A stretch of 64,000 nt of DNA, from assembly GCF_032854445.1 (NCBI RefSeq), contig NC_088299.1:5743001-5807000 (forward strand), read 5' to 3'. Below are positions 35,386-46,579 of the stretch, in pieces. This stretch comes from Liolophura sinensis. Its lineage: Eukaryota; Mollusca; Polyplacophora; Chitonida; Chitonidae. Every line of letters begins with the position of its first letter. Position 1 is the first letter of the stretch. Made by a program: the position numbers and the translations under genes. Under the pieces are notes generated by a model that made no database searches, was not told where the DNA came from, and was given only the letters and a program-made list of their open reading frames with translations.

Positions 35386-37329
35386 CTAGACACGTGACAA
35401 ACAATCAGCAATCACATTATCTTTCCCTTTTATGTGTCTAATCTCTAGATTAAATTCTTGCAAAAGCAAACTCCACCGTAACAATCTTCGGTTTTTACCT
35501 TTTAGTTTGTGCAAGAAGGTTAAGGGATTGTGATCTGTATACACAACAATGGGGTAACTTGACGAAGTCACGTATACTTCAAAATGCTGTAATGCTAGAA
35601 TCAAGGACAGACACTCCTTTTCTATTGTCGAATAATTTCTCTGGCACTTGTCAAATTTGCGAGAGAAAAAACATACAGGGTGATCAACGTGATCTGTTTC
35701 ATTTTCTTGTAACAAAACTGCCCCAGCAGATATATCACTGGCATCAACAGCTAGCTTAAATGGTAAATTAAAATCAGGTGCTACAAGTATGGGGCTGCTG
35801 CTTAGCATGGCCTTTAATCTATCAAAAGATCTCTGACACTCAATGGACCACAAGAATTTAGCACCTTTCTTTAACAGCTGAGTTAATGGCTCAATAACAA
35901 ATGAAAAGTTCCTACAGAACTTTCGATAATAACCTGCCATGCCCAAAAAACGCTTTAACTCTCTCTTACAACTTGGCACTGGAAAACAAGAGATAACAAC
36001 TCCACTAGGATGTACAACATTGAGATCAGTGCTATCTCTGTCTACATATGGCTTTAACATGTTAATGTGACAAAGTTGTCTAGATTTGCGCCGATCAGGA
36101 GTGAAAATAATATAATTAAGATCACATAGCCTCTTGTCTACTACATAAGGTCCAAAATAACGAGCTTCAAGTGGCTTACCACTAACTGGAAGTAAGGCCA
36201 ATACCTTCTGACCAACTTCAAATCTGCGTCTTACTGTCTCTTTGTCATACTTAGTTTTCATACTCTTCTGAGAAGCTTTAAGATTCTCTCTGGCTAACTC
36301 ACATACTCTGTTGAGCTTAGTACGAAAACTTAACACATACTGTAATAGGTTAACATTGTCACTATCACCAGACACAAACTTTTCCTTGAACAACTGTAGT
36401 GGACCACGCACAGTATGGCCAAACACAAGCTCAAATGGACTAAATCCAAGTGACTCTAGTACAGACTCTCTTACAGCAAACATTAACAAAGGTACACCCT
36501 CGTCCCAATCTTTCCCTGTCTCAAAGCAGTAAGTTCTTATCATACTTTTCAGTGTCTGATGGAATCTCTCTAGTGCTCCTTGACTTTGTGGGTGATAAGC
36601 TGAGGATTTATACTGGCTAATACCTAGCTCATGCATAACTTGTTGGAACACACCAGACATGAAATTTGAACCCTGGTCTGACTGTACGGACTTAGGCAGA
36701 CCAAACATGGTGAAGAACTTAACTAAAGCCTTAATTACAGTCTTGGCAGTAATATTCCTTAGTGGAATTGCCTCAGGGAAACGAGTTGAAGTACACATTA
36801 TAGTTAACATATACTGATTTCCAGACTTTGTCTTAGGTAGCGGACCAACACAATCTATTAAGATTCTACTGAATGGCTCACCAATTGCAGGAATAGGCCT
36901 CAAGGCTGCCTTGGGGATTGTCTGGTTAGGTTTCCCCACTAACTGACATGTATGACAAGACCTGCAAAATTCAGTAACATCTTTCCTTATTCCTGGCCAA
37001 TAAAAATGACTGAGAATCTTATAATAGGTCTTATTAACACCTAAATGACCTGCTAACGGCGTTTCATGCGCTATGGTCAGTATGTCTTTACGATAAGACT
37101 TGGGCACAACTACCTGATGCTTAACTGCCCATTCATCCTCCAACGAAACATCGGGAGGCCTCCACTGCCGCATCAATATGCCAGACTTGACATAGTAGTA
37201 GCATGGGTCAGGTAAAGATTCACCATCTTTAGCTGCATCATTAAACAAGCAAGAAATACTTGGATCACTGTGTTGTTCAGCAGTCAACTCTTGATTGTGT
37301 TCTTGATTGTGATGTTTAGTAATGCACAC
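35386..37329 (-). pseudogene. Integrase-RNase H polyprotein remnant with RT palm deleted
   Basis: This open frame of about 647 codons has no proper start, and a stop lies just upstream. Residues 88-128 form the integrase zinc-binding HHCC module (H88, H95, C125, C128). The catalytic core has D159, D218 and E254, a DD35E arrangement. A GPY/F-type tail (FGPYVVDKRL) ends with HINMLKPYV near residue 425. At about residue 448 (near 35986) it jumps into the RT thumb (FPVPSCKRELKRFLGMAGYY). RNase H follows with its acidic residues (VDAS, TIEKE, YTDHNP, KGKDN) and a natural stop. The RT fingers and palm, including the Y-x-D-D box, are missing, so the product could not reverse transcribe. Confidence 0.9.
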
Positions 37330-37350
37330 ATATCCAGTAATGCGCTAAAA

Positions 37351-37618
37351 GAGCTATGGCAACCTAAAAATATTATATTTTATTATTAAATATTATATTT
37401 TCACTTTTCGGGATTCTCTCACTTTAACTCACATGACAGTCGTCTGGTTTATAAATGGAGGAACAGAGCGGAGCAAGGAAAGAGACTACCGGAAACCTCC
37501 TGGCAACAGGATCACGAACTTTGAAAACTTATCTGCAAATAAAGTCTTTCAGGAGAAAAGGTTATATGAAAATATTTTTGTTGTGTGGGTATTTGGGACC
37601 ACCTCTTGGTATATATAG
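37351..37618. other. Spacer between the LTR element and the Tc1-like element
   Basis: AT-rich at its start. A 61-codon plus frame (37433-37618) has no recognised domain. Confidence 0.5.
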
Positions 37619-39094
37619 TAAACTCTGTCAAAAAAGAAGTGCAACCTCCGTATTTTAGAGATTTTAATATTTAGTTTTAGGACGGCACAACTTTTTTCTT
37701 ATTGAAGACAGAAGTCAGAAATTTGGCAGAATAATAATCAAGATGGTCATGTTTCAAACTGTCTTTTCAAAAGTCATTTCACAGACACCAGTTGCTCACC
37801 AGGGGGCGCCTTCCTCAGTATCTCGTATGACCACTACGAGCTGCAATCACTGCACGGCATCTCCTTGGACAAGAACGGATAAGACGCCGGATTCTCTCCT
37901 GGGGAATGGCCCTCCACTCCTCCTGTAACGCAACGGCGAGCTGTTGAAGCGTCTGTGGCGGTGGCTGACGTTGACGCACGTGTCGACGGAGGGCCACGGC
38001 AAGACATTGACGTTGGAATCCTGCAGAAAGTTTATTGTTGCACGTGCAGTATGAGGCCTTGCGTTGTCCTGTTGAAAAAGCTGTGTCTGTTGGTCAATAA
38101 TCGGGAGAAGGTGAGGCTGTAACACGTGGTTAGTGTAACGTTGGGCTGTCAGGTTCCCTGGAACGATCACCAAGTCTGATTTCTGGTTGTACGAGATGGC
38201 TCCCCAAGCCATAACACTGACTCCGCCAAATCTGTCCACCTGCCGGACGCAGATGGTCGCAAAGCGTTCATGACGTCTCCTATACACACGCTGTCTTCCG
38301 TCGTGACGTGTCAAAAGAAAACGGGATTCATCAGAAAACCAGATGCGCCTCCAGTTTTGTAAAGTCCATATCCTTACGTTGTTGCACCACCTGAGTCGTA
38401 GGCGTCGATGTAAGGGGCGTAGTACAGGTCCAACAACTGGTCTACAGGCACGTAAACCCGCTTCTTTCAGACGGTTCCTAATCGTTTGAACCGACACTCT
38501 CCTCAAACCTGGTATTTGTGTGGCAGTCACGGTTGGTAGGGCATGCCGATTACGTAGGTGAAGGACCCGGATGTACCGATCTTGAAGTGGGGTCGTGATC
38601 CTTGGCCTTCGACTTCTCGGGCGATCGTTGGTCGAATTAAAGTTGTTGTAATGGCTCCAAAGTCGGTATATCGTTGTTTTGGGAACATTTAGGTGTCGTG
38701 CAATAGTACCAAAACTTTCTCCGGCTTGAAGACGACCAATGGCGATATTTCGGTCGGCAGCACTCAGTCGCGGCATTTTACCGACTGCCTTTCGTCGACG
38801 AATGAATGAATAAAATACGAAACCACATGGGCTTTTATACACCCCCACACTATAACTGCCATTGACATGATTTGCATGTGAATGGTTCTGTGTGCGACGT
38901 CAACAGGGTCAGTCCATGCGTTGTGACGTCATAAGCAATAAAATACACTTAGGAGAGAAAAGGCAGTTGTTTGGATAGTAATCTTCATTAAAAATGTGTA
39001 TAATTTCATTACATTTGGCTAAAATTTAGTTTGGAAGCAATAACTTTATTCGAACGAATTTTTGATATCCGAGGACAGGGGTTGACAGAGTTTA
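37619..39094 (-). mobile_element. Tc1-like DNA transposon, both terminal repeats present
   Basis: TAAACTCTGTCAA at 37619-37631 is mirrored by TTGACAGAGTTTA at 39082-39094, including the TA target dinucleotide. The 1,476 bp between them contains a Tc1-family transposase on the minus strand. The terminal repeats are short, about 11 bp beyond the TA, and the subterminal sequences differ. Confidence 0.88.
37815..38776 (-). pseudogene. Tc1-like transposase, broken by a deletion
   Basis: The protein starts at 38776 (MPRLSAADRNIAIGRLQAG). A paired-type helix-turn-helix DNA-binding region follows (GTIARHLNVPKTTIYRLW, then a GRPR-like RPRSRRPR and a second HTH RVSVQTIRNRL). The catalytic core has the first aspartate (WFSDESRF) and the second (QQDNARPHTA). 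At LPWP, near 37990, the frame breaks. The tail resumes in another frame (RRHVRQRQPPPQTLQQLA...) and ends at 37815. The missing piece is the segment that normally carries the third catalytic acid (SPDLNPIE-type motif), so this copy is inactive but might still be mobilised in trans. Confidence 0.9.
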
Positions 39095-39559
39095 TTTTTC
39101 AATTAGACATTTAGCACAATTTCAAAGCAGAAACACTAGTATGTGTGTAGTTTTCTTACAGTTATGGAAGAATAATGTAAAACTATCTCACAGATTTTCC
39201 TAAATATCAGTAGTGGCGTGCGTTGGTGGGTGATATCCGATGCACACAATGTCAACATATATAAATGCAACATATTAATTTCATGAATATCAAACTAGAC
39301 TATTTAAACATCTAACTAGGCCTTTGGTTGCCTTCGGTTTCCTACAGCCACACAGCCTTACTGCCACTGTATAAGTGGTATATTCAGCCTTAAATACAAG
39401 TCGAATGAGCATCTTAATACAGCAAAACGAAAACATCCCGTTTATAAGCGGAAAAAGTATTTTCTGCTTTAATTTAAATACCACAAAATATGTTTCAAAT
39501 ATTACCGTACATGTAGGTTTGTGATTTTAGATTTGAAATATCAGCATAATCTCTTGTGC

Positions 39560-39646
<87 letters not shown>

Positions 39647-40884
39647 TCCACATTTTTCCCCACACAGGCAGCATAAAGACGTTGGCAATTATTTTGTCAA
39701 AACGAACTTTTCCGGCTTTAAGTTTTTGAAACCTATGCTCTATAGTCTATTGTTCATTCCTGACTTTGAGATGAACATCACTGGATATAACTGTTTTATT
39801 CAAACATAGAACACGAGAGTTCAATGGTCAGTTGAGTTTGAGGCCTGGATTAGTTGAGAAAACCTCCCCCATTGTATTATAAAGGCGACATTTGGAAGTT
39901 GCCCGGGGCAACCAGCATGCACATAACACAGAATGATATCCCCTTGACTATCGTCTGTGTGTCATTTTCTCACAAACAATGCTAGTTTATTCGGCCAATT
40001 CCGTTTAGAAAATTCCGAATAGAATACGATCAGCTCTTTGTTAAAAAGCGATGTTCTTTTCTTGTCTTCCGCTCAGGCATTGACAATGGCAGTCAACTAT
40101 TCAAATCAAGAAGGTCAAAGCTTGTCTTTTGTTACATTTAATATCAAAAAACTACAGCACAGAGAGTAAATCCAGAGCAGTGACGACAATATGATAATTG
40201 GTTAATAGTCACACGAAAACACTGAAATCCTACCTCTTGTCGATTTACCTCAGTAATAGTTTTATTCTAACTCTCCACGTAAACGTTTCATGTAAATGCC
40301 TAAACGGTAACAAATCACGCACCCTCTAGCACCATCGCTTAAGCAGAATTAGGTCAACGAAATACGCAGTATTAATTGCGATATGTTAGACCTCACTGTT
40401 GTAAAACTACTGAAAATGCTGTCTTTAATTTCATAGTTTTAGTGTATAAACTCTTTACAACAATGTGGTCTGGTCGCCTGTATCGAGGTCAGGAGATGTG
40501 AGATCAACGTCAAGTCGGGTGATACTTAAAAAGTGGTACGTGTTGCTGCCTCGTTTGATGTTCAGCACTGATAGGTTAGGACAAGGTTGGTCGTGACTGG
40601 TTGGTCCGGTGTCAGTATAATGTGACTGGGTGGGGTGTCATGTCTGGTGTCTTCGGCATGATACTTCAGTGGCGGCAGCGCCTTGGCGGCATGGATTCGC
40701 CACAAGAGGATGCCTCATATGACTGAAAAGTACGACGCACAACCCCAAGCATACAAACAGATAAAACAGCGCGAAGGGACAAGGCCTCTGGGATTCTGAG
40801 GTCAAAAGCAGATCACAACATAGAGAGTAAAACCAGAACAGCGATAGCAGTGTGAACACCTAAACAACATTTATATCAATTCAT
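39095..40884. other. No gene recognised; (TA)n microsatellite
   Basis: An uninterrupted (TA)n tract of about 41 units lies at 39563-39644. The remainder, including frames at 39290-39484 and 40638-40859 on minus, shows no recognisable domain. Confidence 0.65.
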
Positions 40885-41035
40885 CGTACGTGAGAAAAAC
40901 TTCCAGCAGCCTGCGAATGGTCGTGGGTTCAATCCGGACTCAGCCCGGTTTATTTCCACCACAAAGCTGACCATCGTCGTATAAGTGAAATGTTCTTGAG
41001 TACGCCGGAAAACACCAACCAAAAAAAACAAATAC
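40885..41035 (+). repeat. SINE-A 3' portion, plus orientation
   Basis: CTTCCAGCAGCCTGCGAATG, GGTCGTGGGTT, CAGCCCGGTTTATTTCCACC, TCGTCGTATAAGTGAAATG and AAACACCAACC show a diverged, 5'-truncated copy. Confidence 0.85.
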
Positions 41036-41094
41036 CAGTAAATCAATCCATAATAAACCAAAGCTACAAAGAGTTAACCTGTCTATCAACATGA

Positions 41095-41655
41095 CATTAA
41101 GTGTATGACCAAATTTAACTATAGTATGGACATTAAGTGTATGGCCAAACTTAACTATAGTATGGACATTAAGTGTGTGGTCGAACGTAAGTATAGTATG
41201 GACATTAAGTGTATGGCCAAAATTAACTATAGTATGGACATTAAGTGTATGGCCAAACTCAACTATAGTATGGACATTAAGTGTATGGCCAAACTTAACT
41301 ATAGTATGGATATTAAGTGTATGGCCAAACTTAACTATAGTATGGACATTAAGTGTATGGCCAAACTTAACTATAGTATGGACATTAAGTGTATTGTCAA
41401 ACTTAACTATAGTATGGATATTAAGCGTATGGCCAAACTTAACTATAGTATGGACATTAAGTGTATGGCCAAACTTAACTATAGTATGGACATTAAGTGT
41501 ATGGCCAAACTTAACTATAGTATGGATATTAAGTGTATGGCCAAACTTAACTATAGTATGGACATTAAGTGTGTCGCCTAACTATAGTATGGACATTATG
41601 TGGTATGGCCAAACATAACTATAGTATGGACATTAAGTGTATGACCAAACTTAAC
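41095..41655. repeat. Minisatellite, 36 bp unit, about 15 copies
   Basis: The unit is CTATAGTATGGACATTAAGT plus GTATGGCCAAACTTAA. Units near the edges are more diverged and one near 41575 is shortened. Since 36 is 12 codons, two plus frames remain open for about 150 codons, but these read as the repeat itself, with no start context or domain. Confidence 0.97.
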
Positions 41656-42544
41656 TGTATTATGGTATTGAAATAGTACCGTGTTTAGCACTTATTCCTT
41701 TCATCAGTCAGTTTTGGACATTATGCATTGTATTATGCGTTTAATTCTGTCATTACCTACTTGTCATTTTGTAACTTGCCAAAAGTCGATGGATTATCGC
41801 GGATAAAATTGACCGTACTAGCGAAAAATTCTTCAATACAGCGTTAAGCAATTATCAGATGAGTGATTAAAGCCAGAGGGATTGCCTGGGTCTGTTCTTT
41901 TTGCATATTAAGACTTCTGCTGAAAACGGATGAAAAAAAGAACACTGCCTTCCTATGACGGCATATTTTGATTCATTGCTGATAATCTAGGAGATGATAT
42001 CAATGATAAAATTCGTAAAAACGTTTTGTCTGGTACATCATAGTAATTAATTAAGAAAATGAGACAGTCAAGACGTGTTAAATAAGATTTTTACCCTTCA
42101 AGTCAGTTTCTTCATTCATAAGTCTGTAACAAAATATCAAATCTGTTGGCATACCTATGCAGCCGGGTAATATTTAATAATTGTTTTTGCGAAAGCAGAA
42201 AGAAAGTTGTTTTACTTGTAATTTGCTATGTGACGTGACATCACAACCCACGACGAGCTTTTACAGCTTTCATTGGAATTCAATGCTTTGTAACAAGATC
42301 GATGAAGAAGTATATGTAGGTCAAACCGGAATATTATTTGTTTGTGGTTACATAATACTTTTATGCGTAATTTCTCAGCAGCAGTTTGGTTAAGTCTTGA
42401 CGCAGTTTTTCGTGAAATCATTTGTTTTAATCGTCAGAGCAGGAACAATAGGCTCCCATCTTCCACTCACTAGGACTACGTGGACTCTTAAATCTTCCAC
42501 ACGCATAGAGCCACTTCCTTAACAGTTACTAATGCAAGAAACCT
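41656..42544. other. No gene recognised
   Basis: A scrap resembling a SINE tail lies at 41828-41860 (TTCTTCAATACAGCGTTAAG). Otherwise no supported feature. Confidence 0.55.
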
Positions 42545-42838
42545 GGGTCCAGTTTCACAAAGTGGCGTACGACATTTTGTACGTCACTATTACCGTGCCA
42601 TGGTCCAATATATGCTATTATCACACATGTACGACATCTTTATGAAACGGTCTGCCAGCATCGTGCGAATGGTCGTGGGTTTAAATTTCCTCCGGCCTCT
42701 GCCCAGTTTCCTCCAGCCATAATGTTTGTGGCCGTCGGATAAGTGAAATATTTTTGAGTACGATGTTAAACACCAATCAAATAAAAATAAATAAATAAAT
42801 AAATAGATAAATAAATAAATCTTTGTGAAACTGGGCCC
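42545..42838. mobile_element. Foldback MITE interrupted by a SINE-A
   Basis: The left end GGGTCCAGTTTCACAAAG and the right end CTTTGTGAAACTGGGCCC are inverted repeats of each other. The interior CGTACGACATTTTGTACG matches the MITE at 6350-6488. The SINE sits in the right arm, which now appears as ATCTTTATGAAAC before and ATCTTTGTGAAAC after the insert. Confidence 0.82.
42649..42820 (+). mobile_element. SINE-A inserted in the MITE
   Basis: A 5'-truncated copy from GGTCTGCCAGCATCGTGCGA through TTTCCTCCAGCCATAATG and GATGTTAAACACCAATC to a long AAAT tail. The repeated TCTTT(A/G)TGAAAC on the two sides is best read as an imperfect target-site duplication. Confidence 0.88.
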
Positions 42839-43077
42839 TGGAAATTTTACTTTCCATAATGAATCAATTCACATATAGCTCCAGTGATCACCAGTGCACT
42901 ATTTGACGTAACTAACCCTTACAGGATTCGAACTTGAAACCAAAATGCAATCTATCATATAGCCACTTTCTCTGACGAGACCGCCGGAAAGTCTGTACTA
43001 TCATGAAAGTTATAAATGTAAAATACCATTATAGGCTGAAGTACTATACATGTCAAGAACACTAAACCGTTCTGACC
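42839..43077. other. No feature seen
   Basis: Short spacer between the MITE and SINE-B. Confidence 0.5.
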
Positions 43078-43410
43078 GGTCCCGATAGCAGAGTTTGTAG
43101 AGCGTCCGCTTCAGAAGCGGTAAATCCAGAGGGAGTTTTAAAAGAGGGAGTTGTAACTTCCTCCCTTGACGTTCAGCAGGAGATAGTGCAACGACTGGTT
43201 GGACCGTATCAGTGTAATGGCTCGGGCGGGGCGCCTTACTTTCTTTATTCGGTAAGACGTCGCGGTGAAGCAGTACTAGATAAAAGAACGGTGGAGATCC
43301 GTTTGCAACAAGGAGGCACATTACATGCACTCTAAGGATTCCTTCGTCGTCATATGACTGAAAAATTGTTAAGTACGAAGTCAAACCCCAAGCACTCACT
43401 GAACCACAGT
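43078..43410 (+). repeat. SINE-B copy
   Basis: The head GGTCCCGATAGCAGAGTTTG is followed by a CCGC...GCGG anticodon-like arm (loop TTCAGAA), GTATCAGTGTAATGGCTCGG, CAAGGAGGCACATTACATGC, TAAGGATTCCTTCGTCGTCA and AAACCCCAAGCACTCACTGA. It is the most complete SINE-B 3' end in the window. Confidence 0.9.
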
Positions 43411-45571
43411 TGTTATGCAAACAGTACTGATTGTCAACACTTACATGAAGGAGTTTCTGTCATATTCCGGCACGCGATGAAACAGCAAGTATCCAATGGG
43501 AAGAGAGTACACAGAGTGTCTCCCATTAAACACTTATACTCAAAAGTGGTGATGTTCAAGTGGAAAATGCGGTAAAAACAAAAATAGCTTGGGATGCACT
43601 CTCGATCGCGATGTTATTTTGTGACACTTTTCAGAGCTTTATACTGTGTGCTGTTCTCTATACATTGATACACATTTAGTTCCTATAACAGCACAACGCC
43701 AACGCGTCTGTACAGGTGTGTGGCCTGGTTGTATATCAGATAGAGCAAAGCTTTGTTCATCAATAAGACCTGTTCTATCCCATGGTGATAACGTCTGCAT
43801 AATAAGCAGCTCTGTCTTTTAATTAATATAACACATACTAAGGCTCCAGTATAACATATGTATATGTCCCTAAAGACTTTCGCTAAAGAAACAGTTCTTT
43901 AATAAGTAACATGACCTTATAAGAACATAGGCTATATTGTCCCTATCTGAGGTTAGTAAGGTTTTTTTTTATTTCAGCATATACTTTTTTAAGTTTAAGT
44001 TATTTTCTTGATAGTTAATCACGAGAACATTCTGTGATATGACCTTCTCCACAGAAAAGGGTTCCTTGCCGCTTTTTACATGCTCTTCAATGGCACTTCA
44101 AGTTAGCTTGAACAAAAATCAAACAAAAAAACACATCAAAGTTAGAAGCATCCTGGTTTTCTTCTTTCTTATCTTTTTTGACAAACCTAGTTGTAAACCT
44201 ATACATAGATCATTTTCCTGAAACATCTATTATAACAATACATGTACAAAAATATTTTCACTCCAGTTGCGGGTTCAAATCCTGTCCCAGTGAATTTTTT
44301 TATCAATAAGAATGAAAACGGACTCTTTTTGCCAATTTTCTCTACGATGCTAAAGTTTCATATACATTCATAACGGTTCGATAAGCCTTTCTACAAAACT
44401 GTTTCATAAGAGTGTTCGTTCAGTGGGTTAATTCTTTCTGCGAAAAAACAATAAGTAATGTACTGGACAAAGAATGAGAGCAGATGGACGCCACACCGCT
44501 GCTTGATTTCCAGTAGGAAAAATGCATCCATGCATCAAATACATATACATGTAGTTTACATTCAATTCCCGCCTTAGTCCATACATGTATCTCTAGAAAT
44601 GCGTCAGTTGTGTCATTGGAAATGAAGGAGCAATGGTTTCCCTCGCACTCTGCCACGTTTCCCCCACCCGACCTAAAACTTCAATAAAATCAAACAATTC
44701 TAAAAGCAAATATTATATTTTATATATTTGTCTGTTATAACCAACACGTAAACCCACACATATTCTAGGGTGCCGTGGACAAATTAAAGCTGGACAAATA
44801 ACTCTTAAAACTACCTCACCAAATTTACAACTATAGCTGTGAACCACGAAAGGTTTGCTCAGGAATATAGACAATTAGCCAATTGACACCATCAAACCCA
44901 GCTTCATAGGATCGTTTCTTTGTTTCATTAGTGACTGTATTCCCACTTCTTAGCCAGTTTTACAAATCATAAAATACTTGACTTTAATTAAATATGATAA
45001 CAAGATACTCATTAACTTCACATTTGAGACTTTATGACAGTGTTTTGGACACGATTATGTAGCATCCTCCATTACCGGCTAGTTAGGACGACACAGTTGG
45101 TGCAGGCTAGCAGCAAGTCCTGTCTCTTGACTGTATGTTTTAATATTACCATAGCAACCCAGCAGTTGTTTTTGTTAGTGTTCATTCTAAGCTGAATACA
45201 ATTCCCGACAAGAGAATATTGATTTAGTTACCTGTATTAATTCTACAGGTAGATAACAGGGGAAAAAAGAAGGCATATTAATATCTCCGTTTCAGACTTT
45301 AGAGATTTGGTATGCAGATCCCATTTCCATTTGATAATCTCTTAGCTGTGGGCTGAACGCTGAGGATAAACTTTCTCTGAGGCTTGCTGACCAAATGTTT
45401 CGTGTAGATTTGAGGAATTTGATTTGAGTTTGGTGAGTCTTGAATCGTGGGAATATAATAATTACTATAATTTCACTTTTGGATTCACGTAGATCTATTG
45501 TACGACTTCAAAAGCCAAATACAAGTATTTAAAGTTCCAGAACACATCCATACGTCCATCTTCACATTGGT
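43411..45571. other. No gene recognised upstream of the GPCR
   Basis: AT-rich intergenic DNA. A lone B-box-like GGGTTCAAATCCTGTCCC near 44272 has no matching A box. The GPCR promoter and any 5' untranslated exon probably lie here, but I cannot place them. Confidence 0.5.
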
Positions 45572-46519
45572 ATGGATTCCTCGCTGTGGATTATAATTTT
45601 TTCTGTATTGCTGTCAATAGTTGGCGTGATGAACAATCTTGGTTTTATTTTCACCATCGTCAGGCACAAGGATCTCCAGACCCCATCTAACAGTATACTG
45701 CTATCTCTGGCAGTCAGCGATTTTCTTGTCTCCGCCATCGTTTTCCCGTTCAGCATTGCCAACGACACCCACATATTCAGTGATTTGATCTTTTGTCTTG
45801 TGGCACACAGCTTCGTGCCTTGTGCCTTTCTGGTCACGGTGTTCCATCTTCTCGTCGTTTCTGCTGAGCGTCATATAGCCATAGTGTATTCCCTTCATCA
45901 TCGGAAGTGGGTGACCGAGAGACGACTGAATGTAGCCGTAATAATCTGCTGGCTTTTGCCTATCGCTTTGTGTGCATTGCCTGTTATGGGTTGGCGAAAA
46001 CATTTCAGTGCCGACGCCTTTCTGAATGGGTCAATGGGAGAAACATGCGACGCCGGGGATGTGCTACCCTGCTCCTTTTTGTGTTTCGTTCTGGCACTGA
46101 TGGCGGTAATATGCCTTTTTATTCTGCTGCTGTATGTGCCGATATTCCGATCGGCCCGTCGACAGGCCAGTGCCATCAAACGAAGAAATATGCCAGAGAC
46201 TGAGCCAAAATGCCCCCTAGTACTAGATATTAGGCCTGTGGCGGTTGTTTTTTTCACCGTTGGATATTTCATCCTTGGTAGCCTGCCTGTTGCTTTTGGC
46301 GTTTTTATCCAGTGTTCTGGAGTTGTGATCAAGACTGAAGTTTGGTTCGTATTGATGTTCTTGGCATTTTCAAACTCAGTTGTGAACCCGCTTATTTATG
46401 GACTAGGTAACAGGCATATTCGACGTGTCTTCTGTTCTAACCTCAGCAAAATATCTAAAAGACGTTCACGGATCAATCCTGAGGACGTGGCAAGAGATGC
46501 TGAAACTTTGCATGTGTAG
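45572..46519 (+). CDS. Class A (rhodopsin-like) G-protein-coupled receptor, intronless
   Basis: An uninterrupted 315-residue seven-transmembrane receptor, close to the usual minimal class A length. Landmarks: the TM1 asparagine (MNNLGF, 21-22), TM2 LAVSDFL (D50), C75 at the top of TM3, the TM3 end ERH (99-101) in place of DRY, W127 in TM4, extracellular-loop-2 cysteines at 159 and 167, a basic third loop (RSARRQASAIKRR), and TM7 NPLIY (272-276) followed by helix 8 and C288. TM6 has P239 but serine where class A normally has the toggle tryptophan. N-glycosylation sites occur at N64 (NDT) and N152 (NGS). The ERH motif, short loops and NSVVNPLIY recall the melanocortin/EDG/cannabinoid/adenosine cluster. 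The ligand is unknown. There is no clear signal peptide. Confidence 0.93.
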   Translation: MDSSLWIIIFSVLLSIVGVMNNLGFIFTIVRHKDLQTPSNSILLSLAVSDFLVSAIVFPFSIANDTHIFSDLIFCLVAHSFVPCAFLVTVFHLLVVSAERHIAIVYSLHHRKWVTERRLNVAVIICWLLPIALCALPVMGWRKHFSADAFLNGSMGETCDAGDVLPCSFLCFVLALMAVICLFILLLYVPIFRSARRQASAIKRRNMPETEPKCPLVLDIRPVAVVFFTVGYFILGSLPVAFGVFIQCSGVVIKTEVWFVLMFLAFSNSVVNPLIYGLGNRHIRRVFCSNLSKISKRRSRINPEDVARDAETLHV

Positions 46520-46573
46520 ATTTCTTTTAATCAATATGTAGCATGTAAATCAAAGGAAGCCAAATGTCTAGCT

Positions 46574-46579
46574 AATAAA
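46574..46579 (+). terminator. Possible poly(A) signal for the GPCR
   Basis: AATAAA lies about 55 bp after the stop codon, in an AT-rich stretch where such matches also arise by chance. Confidence 0.35.

Larger units (their letters stand above)
34268..37350 (-). mobile_element. Ty3/Gypsy LTR element, Gmr1-like order, 5' truncated
   Basis: On the minus strand the element runs from a truncated 5' edge near 37350, through an integrase-RT/RNase H polyprotein, to a polypurine tract (GAAGGGTGAGGG at 35272-35283) and a complete 3' LTR (34268-35271). There is no gag, protease or 5' LTR. In ordinary Ty3/Gypsy elements integrase is last. Here RNase H is last and stops only about 115 bp before the LTR, as in the Gmr1-like branch. 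Confidence 0.88.

Noticed and set aside
39563-39644. (TA)n tract as an origin or cruciform element
   Set aside because: It is a simple microsatellite, with nothing else to support a function.
44262-44295. B-box-like GGGTTCAAATCC as a tRNA gene
   Set aside because: No A box or cloverleaf lies upstream. Probably a lone tRNA-SINE remnant or chance.
45562-46332. Antisense open frames over the GPCR
   Set aside because: They are shadows of the well-supported receptor frame on the plus strand.
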